From: Desulfobacterales bacterium
Lineage (GTDB): Bacteria; Desulfobacterota; Desulfobacteria; Desulfobacterales; Desulfobacteraceae
Assembly: GCA_022361535.1 (NCBI GenBank)
Contig: JAKSAU010001140.1
Location: forward strand, 1 to 12,280
Direction: 5' to 3'
Length of the DNA: 12,280 bases
Shown here one piece after another: positions 6,267 to 12,280 of the stretch (positions are counted from its first letter, which is position 1; every line of letters begins with the position of its first letter). The notes beneath the pieces were generated by a model. It made no database searches. It saw only the letters and a list, made by a program, of their open reading frames with translations, and was not told where the DNA came from. The position numbers and the translations under genes were made by a program.

Positions 6267-7662
6267 AGATAAAATAGCAGTACTTCAGGACCAGGTAAGC
6301 AAGCTTCAATCGCAGAAAGACCGTCTAATAAAGGAACTGGATGCCATTGAGGAGCAATATGAGAGCCAGGACAGGCTATACAGAAGGTATTTCCCAATTA
6401 TTCTGGACATGGTTTCTAAAGATGATACCTCATTTGCTAAAGCCTGCAAACAATTGGGTGCTGCTATGCGGAAAAAAGCCTCGTCCGCAAAAATGGAGTA
6501 CATTTTCAGCCAGATAAAAACAGCCATGATTAAGGAAGACATTGGACCTGTTGCTCCGAGAAAGAAAAAGGGGATGTTTTCTTCGCTTCTAAAGAACTCA
6601 TCAGATCCGGTTCTTGATGATTTTAAACAAAATTACCATGAGGTATTAAACAGTCTTAAATCCACTCTTGATAATAAATATGCCAAGAAACTTGAAAACC
6701 TGACAGCTAGAATTTTGGCTGCTTCTGATACACAAGACATAGTTGAAATAAGGGAAAGTATTTTTTCTCTGATTTTTAAATACATTTCTGATACGAGCCA
6801 AGACAGGGAAAAGGTCAATGCCTTTATTAAGGATATAGTTGCAAGAATATTGGAAATAGAGACCAAGCTTGCTTCTTCCTATGAACAAACAACATCGCTT
6901 TTTAAATCCAACCAGGGATTTGAGTCCGTGCTCAGTTCTGAAATGAGCGGCATGAAAAACTCTTCAGATGTAGCTGCCAGTCTTGACGAGTTGAAAGTTA
7001 AAATATCCCAGGGCCTGACCTCAATTGAAAACGCACTGCAAAAAAAGAGGAAAGTAGATTCTGCTATTAATAAATTGGCTGAAAAAAACAGGGAATCATT
7101 TAAATCAGGTTTTGCCCGACTTAAACAGGAATTAAACGAAGCGACCCGTTATTCAGAAGAACTTGAGAAGAAACTAAATGAAGACCAATTGACCGGTGCC
7201 AAAAACAGACGGGCATATGATAAGAAAATCGAAGAAGAAATGGACAGGTTCCTAAGATATGGCAGTATCTTTTCACTTCTTCTTATCGATGCAGATAAAT
7301 TTAAAAACATCAATGACAGATATGGTCATGCAATTGGTGACCGCTGCTTGCAGGAAATAATAAAAAGAACTCACCCTTTACTAAGAAAAAATGATATGCT
7401 TGCCCGCTACGGTGGCGAGGAATTTATTATTATAATGCCTGAAACGGACGCAGACGGTTCAAGACAAGCAGCTGAAAAGATTCGCCAGACCATAGAAAAA
7501 ATTGAGTTTTTATATAAAAATGAAAAGGTTAAGGTAACGGTTAGCATCGGTATATCTTGTGTTCAAGAAGGTGATCAGTCACACGAACAGGTTTTTGAGC
7601 GTGCAGACATGGCTGTATACCGGGCTAAAGAAAACGGACGGAACCAGGTAATGGTTCAATAA
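6250..7662 (+). CDS. Cytoplasmic diguanylate cyclase with long coiled-coil N terminus (GGEEF)
   Basis: A 470-residue enzyme predicted to make cyclic di-GMP from two GTP. The GGDEF domain occupies about 308-470, with 'DQLTGAKNRRAYD' at its start, 'DADKFKNINDRYGHAIGD' (347-364), the active-site loop GGEEF at 388-392 and 'VSIGIS' near the end. A product-inhibition I-site RxxD is present as RKND at 379-382, so feedback inhibition is expected. Residues 1-306 show no membrane helix: a leucine/lysine-rich coiled coil at 1-45, a helical region to about 210, and a second coiled coil at about 245-310 leading into the catalytic domain. I do not recognise the N-terminal part as a named sensor; it may control dimerisation or bind a partner protein. 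No EAL or HD-GYP domain is fused. The next gene, a PPi-phosphofructokinase, follows after 51 bases and is probably cotranscribed. Confidence 0.92.
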   Translation: MAGQLEDKIAVLQDQVSKLQSQKDRLIKELDAIEEQYESQDRLYRRYFPIILDMVSKDDTSFAKACKQLGAAMRKKASSAKMEYIFSQIKTAMIKEDIGPVAPRKKKGMFSSLLKNSSDPVLDDFKQNYHEVLNSLKSTLDNKYAKKLENLTARILAASDTQDIVEIRESIFSLIFKYISDTSQDREKVNAFIKDIVARILEIETKLASSYEQTTSLFKSNQGFESVLSSEMSGMKNSSDVAASLDELKVKISQGLTSIENALQKKRKVDSAINKLAEKNRESFKSGFARLKQELNEATRYSEELEKKLNEDQLTGAKNRRAYDKKIEEEMDRFLRYGSIFSLLLIDADKFKNINDRYGHAIGDRCLQEIIKRTHPLLRKNDMLARYGGEEFIIIMPETDADGSRQAAEKIRQTIEKIEFLYKNEKVKVTVSIGISCVQEGDQSHEQVFERADMAVYRAKENGRNQVMVQ

Positions 7663-7664
7663 AC

Positions 7665-7688
7665 CCCGGCTATATCAAGATTGCCGGG
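7665..7688 (+). repeat. GC hairpin between diguanylate cyclase and PPi-PFK
   Basis: CCCGGC, 12-base loop, GCCGGG: a perfect 6-bp GC stem starting 2 bases after the cyclase stop. No T run follows, so it is not a standard terminator. It could stabilise or mark processing of the upstream transcript, or tune expression of the second gene. Confidence 0.4.
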
Positions 7689-7713
7689 ACATGATCAGAA
7701 TATTGGAGTTTGA

Positions 7714-9804
7714 ATGGGATCTCATACAGAGACGGTATCTAAGGGTGTATTGGAAGCAGCCCGACATGTGATGTCCAACGACAGCATGGAAACTTTGGCC
7801 AGAAGATCATTTACCCCAAAAAAAATAGACATTTTTAATTCAGATTTTTCAATTCTTGAATCCCGGGAGCAATACCGTTTTATAAACGACACCGAAGCAG
7901 AACGTATGCTGCCAGGTATTATCAACAACCCGGTTCAACAAGTGGTGACCACTGACCCTGTTTCTGACGATATAGAAGCTGAATTCAAAAAGAAACGACA
8001 TATAGGTGTTGTTTTTTCAGGTGGACCTGCCCCTGGTGGCCATAACGTCATCGCAGGCTTGTTTGACGAAATTAAACGCTATAACGAAAGCTCAAGGATG
8101 TTTGGCTTTCTTCAGGGGCCAGACGGACTGCTGGAAGACCGTCACATTGAGATCACACAAGAATTGGTCGACAAATACCGTAATATGGGTGGCTTTACCA
8201 TGATTAAAACCGGAAGGACAAAGATCGATTCCGGTGAAAAAATGCAAAAAGCCCTGACAACATGTAAAGGCTTGGATCTTGATGCTTTGGTCATAATAGG
8301 TGGTGATGATTCAAATACCAATGCAGCTTTTCTTGCTCAACACTTCAAGTCTTCGGGAATTAAAGTGATTGGTATCCCTAAGACCATTGATGGTGACATC
8401 CAGGTAAAAACCGATGACGGACAAACCTTATGTGCCATTTCATTTGGATTTCATTCCGCGGCCAGGGCTTTTGCAAGAAATATTTCCAACCTTTCAAATG
8501 ATGGCAGCTCCGACATTAAATATTGGCATGTATGCAAGGTTATGGGCCGTGTGGCCAGCCATTTAACTTTGGAAAGCGCCCTGCAAACCCACGTTAATCT
8601 TTCATTGATCGGTGAGGAACTTGCAGATTACATTGATCAGGACCGACTGGATAAAGCCGGGGAATCAGGTGACACTGATTATAATGCCTATGGGATTACA
8701 TTGCGCCATTTGTCACGGGTGATCTGTGATATAATTGTCCGGCGGGCCGCATTTGGAAAAAACTACGGCATAATGATTATTCCTGAAGGTATCCTTGAAT
8801 TTATCAATGAAATCCAGGTTTTTATCATTAAGCTAAATAAGATAATAGCTGATTATAACAATATTCATGATTTTGATTTTCACAGGGCTTTTCCGTCGCT
8901 TAACGATAAATTAGATTACCTGCGTCGAATTTCACAGGGCATGATTGATAAAGACAAATTCCCTATCTGGAATTTACGAGATGATGAATTATTCAATCAA
9001 CTTCCCAATTTCTTTAAAGAAGGACTTTTGGTCGAACGTGATTTTCATGGCAATTTTCAGTTTTCCCAGGTGAAAACAGAGAAAATAGTCATGGACATGG
9101 TCAAGGAATACTTAGATGTTCTAAAAGAGCAGGGTGTCTATAAAGTAGGAATAAAAAGAACTGACTATGTCACTTTTATGGATACGGCCAGAATGGATCC
9201 TGAACTTTTTGCTCCTGCTTTGTTTAAAAACCCCCAGGACGAATACGTTCTTGTCAAACCGGAGATCATATCTCTTAAAACATTGAAACTTGCCTTGGTA
9301 AATGCAGATATGCTGGATCAGGATGAAGAAATACCCAGTGCTTTGGTCGAGATTTTTAAAAAATCAGAACCAGATTTTAAAATTCAGACCCACTTTTATG
9401 GGTACGACGGCAGGGGATCTGATCCTACATATTTTGACTGCAACTATACGTATAACCTTGGTCTAACAGCGTTTCATCTGATTGCGGGCGGAGCCACCGG
9501 CCAAATGGCTGCAATTTTGAACCTTGAACAGGATTTTGATCAATGGCAGCCAATTGGTATTCCTATCGCCAAGCTTATGCACCTTGAAGAGCGTAAAGGA
9601 CGACTTGAGTTGGTTATTGAGAAAAGCATCGTTGATTTGAACTCCAATGCGTTCAAAGTGTTTAAAGCATTAAGAGAGGACTGGGTGGCTGCGGATACAG
9701 GGCCTGACCGGTTCAGAAATCCCGGGCCCATTATCTTCTCAGGCCAGACTGAAGAGGACCGCCCGCTAATGCTAAAACTCGACTCATTAGATGATGATAA
9801 TTAA
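7714..9804 (+). CDS. Pyrophosphate-dependent 6-phosphofructokinase (long form)
   Basis: A 696-residue diphosphate:fructose-6-phosphate 1-phosphotransferase, catalysing the reversible PPi-driven conversion of fructose 6-phosphate to fructose 1,6-bisphosphate in glycolysis and gluconeogenesis. Core motifs: 'SGGPAPGGHN' (102-111), GGDD at 196-199 (Asp in the last position marks PPi use; ATP enzymes have GGDG), 'PKTIDGD' (222-228, with the Lys typical of PPi enzymes), 'MGR' (277-279), 'PEG' (357-359) and 'YDGRGSDP' (564-571). It belongs to the long class seen in plants, spirochaetes and chlamydiae, but is about 140 residues longer than the usual ~550, with about 95 residues before the first core strand and extra C-terminal sequence. 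The ATG follows TTGGAG at a short 5-base spacing. Second gene after the diguanylate cyclase; a strong terminator follows. PPi use is inferred from motifs and is well supported. Confidence 0.94.
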   Translation: MGSHTETVSKGVLEAARHVMSNDSMETLARRSFTPKKIDIFNSDFSILESREQYRFINDTEAERMLPGIINNPVQQVVTTDPVSDDIEAEFKKKRHIGVVFSGGPAPGGHNVIAGLFDEIKRYNESSRMFGFLQGPDGLLEDRHIEITQELVDKYRNMGGFTMIKTGRTKIDSGEKMQKALTTCKGLDLDALVIIGGDDSNTNAAFLAQHFKSSGIKVIGIPKTIDGDIQVKTDDGQTLCAISFGFHSAARAFARNISNLSNDGSSDIKYWHVCKVMGRVASHLTLESALQTHVNLSLIGEELADYIDQDRLDKAGESGDTDYNAYGITLRHLSRVICDIIVRRAAFGKNYGIMIIPEGILEFINEIQVFIIKLNKIIADYNNIHDFDFHRAFPSLNDKLDYLRRISQGMIDKDKFPIWNLRDDELFNQLPNFFKEGLLVERDFHGNFQFSQVKTEKIVMDMVKEYLDVLKEQGVYKVGIKRTDYVTFMDTARMDPELFAPALFKNPQDEYVLVKPEIISLKTLKLALVNADMLDQDEEIPSALVEIFKKSEPDFKIQTHFYGYDGRGSDPTYFDCNYTYNLGLTAFHLIAGGATGQMAAILNLEQDFDQWQPIGIPIAKLMHLEERKGRLELVIEKSIVDLNSNAFKVFKALREDWVAADTGPDRFRNPGPIIFSGQTEEDRPLMLKLDSLDDDN

Positions 9805-9831
9805 CCTATCTCAATAGTCTTTATAAATAAG

Positions 9832-9864
9832 AAAACCGGCTTGAGCTTCCTCAGGCCGGTTTTT
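9832..9864. terminator. Bidirectional intrinsic terminator
   Basis: A long stem: AAAACCGGC at 9832-9840 pairs with GCCGGTTTT at 9855-9863, continued inward by a T/G wobble and TGAG/CTCA around a 4-base loop CTTC (9846-9849). The plus strand ends in TTTTT and the minus strand in TTTT, so it can stop both the PPi-PFK transcript and the oppositely oriented ahbD transcript. It fills the 90-base gap between convergent genes. Confidence 0.88.
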
Positions 9865-9894
9865 CTATTGCTTCTCTTTTAGGTTCTTTGTAAC

Positions 9895-11016
9895 TTAGCG
9901 TTTTCTCGGCTGGTAAGAGCACAAGGGCTCTTCTGCCAGATAGCTGCCTGTGGCTTCATATGCCCTGGCTCGGCATCCACCGCAAACCTGTTTAAATTCA
10001 CAAATGCCGCATTTGGGATCTAAATTTTTAAAGTCCCTGAGTTCATTAAAAACGGTTGAATTTTCCCAAACATCTTTAAAGCTTTGCTTGGTGATATCTC
10101 CACAAGTAACATCTAAAAAACCGCAGGTTTGAACACGGCCAACATGGGAAATAAAACAAAAACCGGTTCCGGCCAAACACCCCCTGGTTACAGCGTCAAG
10201 TCCATGGGTTTCAAATGTGATCTTTTTACCTTCTTCTTTGGCACGTTGACGCAAAATCCTGTAATAATGAGGCGCACAGGTCGCCTTTAGCTGGAGGCTG
10301 GTTTTATCCTGCTGGTCGTAGAACCAGTTTAAGGTTTCCTCATACTCTTTTGCATCAATTGCAGTATCAACAATGTATTTTCCACGGCCGGTTGGAACCA
10401 AAAGAAAAATATGATGGGCAACTGCACCAATGCGTTCAGCAAGGGACAATATTTTGGGAATTTCTTCCAAGTTGGTTTTAGTGATGGTGGTGCCGATTTG
10501 AAATTCTAGTCCGGCAGATTTGGCAATCTCTATGCCGCGCAAAGTTTGGTCAAAGGCATTGGGAACCCCACGAAATTCGTCGTGAGTTTCTGCACTGGCA
10601 CCGTCCAGGCTTACTGCGATTCTTTTGATGCCGGATGTTTTTAATTTTGCAACATTGTCTTCGTTAAGCAACGTACCGTTGGGCGCCATCACCATCCTCA
10701 ACCCGAGCTTATCTCCGTATGCGGCTATGTCAAAGATGTCATCTCTAAGCAAAGGTTCGCCACCTGTCAGGATGACGATCGGTGTTCCAACTTCCCTGAT
10801 CTGCTCGAGAAGTTTGAATGAGGCGTTAGTATCCAATTCGTTGTCATAATGATGGTCTTCTGCAACTGCTCTGCAGTGTTTGCAGGCTAGATTGCACCGT
10901 CTTGTGGTTTCCCAGGCAACAAGCCTTAACGTATTTTTACCAGGATGGCCAGCAGTGCCCGGGTGTCCTCCAGGATGACCATGCGGATGTCCAGATTTAC
11001 CATGAGGATGAGTCAT
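9895..11016 (-). CDS. ahbD: Radical SAM heme synthase AhbD (Fe-coproporphyrin III decarboxylase), His-rich N terminus
   Basis: A 373-residue radical SAM enzyme predicted to perform the last step of the siroheme-dependent heme pathway, oxidative decarboxylation of two propionates of Fe-coproporphyrin III to vinyl groups. Visible: 'WETTRRCNLACKHCRA' with the SAM-cluster cysteines 41, 45 and 48; 'TGGEP' at 84-88; 'SLDG' at 136-139; and a Cys-rich C-terminal SPASM-like region (Cys 280, 287, 298, 305, 336, 339, 345, 348, 366) for extra iron-sulfur clusters. The first 26 residues carry seven His in HPHG/HPGG repeats, a possible metal-binding tail. The start ATG overlaps the hemB stop by one base (TGATG), indicating translational coupling. 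The related nitrite-reductase cofactor protein NirJ is the main alternative, but no nir genes are present and the AhbC-like partner favours AhbD. Confidence 0.88.
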   Translation of the reverse strand: MTHPHGKSGHPHGHPGGHPGTAGHPGKNTLRLVAWETTRRCNLACKHCRAVAEDHHYDNELDTNASFKLLEQIREVGTPIVILTGGEPLLRDDIFDIAAYGDKLGLRMVMAPNGTLLNEDNVAKLKTSGIKRIAVSLDGASAETHDEFRGVPNAFDQTLRGIEIAKSAGLEFQIGTTITKTNLEEIPKILSLAERIGAVAHHIFLLVPTGRGKYIVDTAIDAKEYEETLNWFYDQQDKTSLQLKATCAPHYYRILRQRAKEEGKKITFETHGLDAVTRGCLAGTGFCFISHVGRVQTCGFLDVTCGDITKQSFKDVWENSTVFNELRDFKNLDPKCGICEFKQVCGGCRARAYEATGSYLAEEPLCSYQPRKR

Positions 11017-11990
11017 CAGTTGTTCAACTCCCTTGCCACGTCAATGGCTGAATAGGTAAGGATTAAGTCGGCTCCGGCCCGTTTGATTGAAAGCAAGGTT
11101 TCCATAATCATAGCTTTTGCTTCTACCCAGCCCATCATTTCCCCGGCCTTAATAATAGAGTATTCTCCGGATACATTATAGGCTGCAACAGGAAGATCAA
11201 TTTCTTCCTTAATCCGATAAATGATGTCAAGATATGAGAGTGCAGGCTTAACCATGATAATGTCAGCACCCTCTTCAATATCCATAGTCGCTTCCCTGAT
11301 GGCTTCTTGTGAATTGGCGGGATCCATCTGGTAGGTCTTGCGGTCTCCAAATTGTGGTGCAGATTCGGCAGCTTCCCTGAACGGACCATAAAACGAGGAC
11401 GCATACTTTACCGCATATGACATCACAGGAACATGGGTAAATCCTTCATCATCAAGCAGACCTCTGATTTCAGCCACCCGGCCGTCCATCATATCTGAAG
11501 GAGCAACCATATCTGCGCCAGCTTGGGCATGGGAGAGGGCGGTTCTGGCTAAAAGATCAAGAGATGCATCATTGTCAACAATACCGTTATCTATAACGCC
11601 GCAATGTCCATGATCAGTATATCCGCAAAGGCATACATCAGTAATAACCGATAAATCAGGCACCTGTGATTTCACTTGAGCAACAGCTTTTTGAACAATG
11701 CCGTCTTCGGCATAAGCACGGGTGCCAAGTTCATCTTTTTTATCAGGTACGCCAAAAAGAATGATAGCAGGAACCCCTTCATCATAAGCTTCCTTAGCTT
11801 TGGTCACTATATGGTCACAAGACATTTGAAAATGTCCGGGCATTGATTCGATCGGTTTTTTGACTGATTTTCCTTCCACTGCAAAAAGAGGTAGGATCAA
11901 GTCATCTCTAGACAATTTGGTTTCCCTGATCATCCGTCTGAAACTGTCTGTCGCCCTGAGCCGTCTTCCTCTGTAGTCGGGAAACAACAT
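11016..11990 (-). CDS. hemB: Porphobilinogen synthase (delta-aminolevulinate dehydratase)
   Basis: A 324-residue cytoplasmic enzyme condensing two 5-aminolevulinate molecules into porphobilinogen, the shared precursor of heme, siroheme and corrinoids. Full family length. Active-site zinc cysteines are present at 120, 122 and 130 in 'DVCLCGYTDHGHCG', marking a zinc-dependent rather than Mg-only form. Schiff-base lysines are at 195 ('SYAVKYASSFYGPFR') and 248 ('MVKPA'). 'APSDMMDGRV' (163-172) and 'YNVSGEY' (271-277) are also conserved. The ATG has a perfect AGGAGG (plus-strand 11998-12003) 7 bases upstream, lying within the end of ahbC, whose TAA overlaps the ATG by one base (TAATG). It sits between the two late-pathway radical SAM genes, so first-trunk and final heme steps are made from one transcript. 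Confidence 0.97.
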   Translation of the reverse strand: MLFPDYRGRRLRATDSFRRMIRETKLSRDDLILPLFAVEGKSVKKPIESMPGHFQMSCDHIVTKAKEAYDEGVPAIILFGVPDKKDELGTRAYAEDGIVQKAVAQVKSQVPDLSVITDVCLCGYTDHGHCGVIDNGIVDNDASLDLLARTALSHAQAGADMVAPSDMMDGRVAEIRGLLDDEGFTHVPVMSYAVKYASSFYGPFREAAESAPQFGDRKTYQMDPANSQEAIREATMDIEEGADIIMVKPALSYLDIIYRIKEEIDLPVAAYNVSGEYSIIKAGEMMGWVEAKAMIMETLLSIKRAGADLILTYSAIDVARELNN

Positions 11991-12280
11991 TAAGCGTCCT
12001 CCTTTTTGATCTCTTCATCTGTTAGATAACAAGCTGGGTCAGAATCCCAAGGATCATTTGCAACTGATTTAGCCCTGGCTCTAAAGTTACCGGCACATAT
12101 ATCAAGCCAACGGCACTCTGCACATCTGCCTTTGACATGATTTTTCTTGTCTTTCATTTTCATAAGAAATTCATTTTCAGGATCTGTCCAGATTTTTGAA
12201 AACGGCGTGTCTTTAATGTTGCCGAAACTGATTTCACGCCAAAACTGATCAGGGTGAACTTCTCCGTCCCAGGAAATACA
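11990..12280 (-). CDS. ahbC: Radical SAM protein AhbC, C-terminal part (12,18-didecarboxysiroheme deacetylase)
   Basis: The frame runs off the right edge; the last 96 residues are visible, starting 'CISWDGEVHPDQFWREISFG'. This is the SPASM-like C-terminal domain of an AhbC/NirJ-class radical SAM enzyme: an initial Cys, 'GNIKDTPFSKIW', then 'GRCAECRWLDICAGNFRARA' with three spaced cysteines, and 'DPACYLTDEEI' with another. AhbC removes the two acetate side chains of 12,18-didecarboxysiroheme to give Fe-coproporphyrin III, the substrate of AhbD. Assignment to AhbC rather than NirJ rests on the ahbD and hemB genes directly downstream; the radical SAM motif itself is outside the window. Stop and hemB start overlap by one base. 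The ribosome binding site of hemB lies inside this coding end. Confidence 0.82.
   Translation of the reverse strand, partial: CISWDGEVHPDQFWREISFGNIKDTPFSKIWTDPENEFLMKMKDKKNHVKGRCAECRWLDICAGNFRARAKSVANDPWDSDPACYLTDEEIKKEDA

Noticed and set aside
6306..6888. Minus-strand frames inside the diguanylate cyclase gene
   Set aside because: They are antisense to a coherent coding frame and show no recognisable domains.

Overview
The window reads as ordinary chromosomal DNA from an anaerobic, probably sulfate-reducing member of the Desulfobacterota (Desulfobacter/Desulfobacula-like). This is an inference from three things: a siroheme-dependent heme pathway cluster (ahbC-hemB-ahbD), a long pyrophosphate-type phosphofructokinase, and a large hybrid sensor kinase next to a solute-binding protein. 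Base composition is moderately AT-rich and looks even throughout. I saw no insertion sequence, prophage gene, tRNA, rRNA or CRISPR array.

Layout, left to right. (1) 1-2725, plus strand: the C-terminal part of a family-3 periplasmic solute-binding protein, then 13 bases later a hybrid histidine kinase (two membrane helices, HAMP-like linker, PAS, HisKA, HATPase, receiver). (2) 2789-5950, minus strand, read right to left: ftsY (GTG start), a LysE/RhtB-type exporter, a corrinoid adenosyltransferase (cobO/btuR type) and a double GNAT acetyltransferase whose second half resembles YpeA. Gaps are 35, 69 and 37-42 bases, so this is a likely operon. (3) 5951-6249: a divergent control region with a candidate ftsY promoter, a perfect 8+8 palindrome and a possible 47-residue small ORF. 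(4) 6250-9804, plus strand: a cytoplasmic diguanylate cyclase and a 696-residue PPi-dependent phosphofructokinase, separated by a short hairpin. (5) 9832-9864: a strong bidirectional terminator between convergent genes. (6) 9895-12280, minus strand: ahbC (C-terminal part), hemB and ahbD, joined by one-base stop/start overlaps (TAATG and TGATG).

How the genes work together. HemB makes porphobilinogen, the common tetrapyrrole precursor. AhbC and AhbD carry out the last two steps from 12,18-didecarboxysiroheme through Fe-coproporphyrin III to heme. The adenosyltransferase finishes coenzyme B12, another product of the same tetrapyrrole trunk, but lies in a different operon. The solute-binding protein and hybrid kinase probably form a ligand-sensing unit whose downstream output protein is not visible here. 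The diguanylate cyclase and PPi-PFK appear cotranscribed, linking c-di-GMP signalling and glycolytic flux by position only.

I found no clearly new multi-gene system. The best second-look items are the solute-binding protein/kinase pair, the palindrome plus small ORF in the divergent region, the His-rich tail of AhbD, and the double-GNAT fusion.
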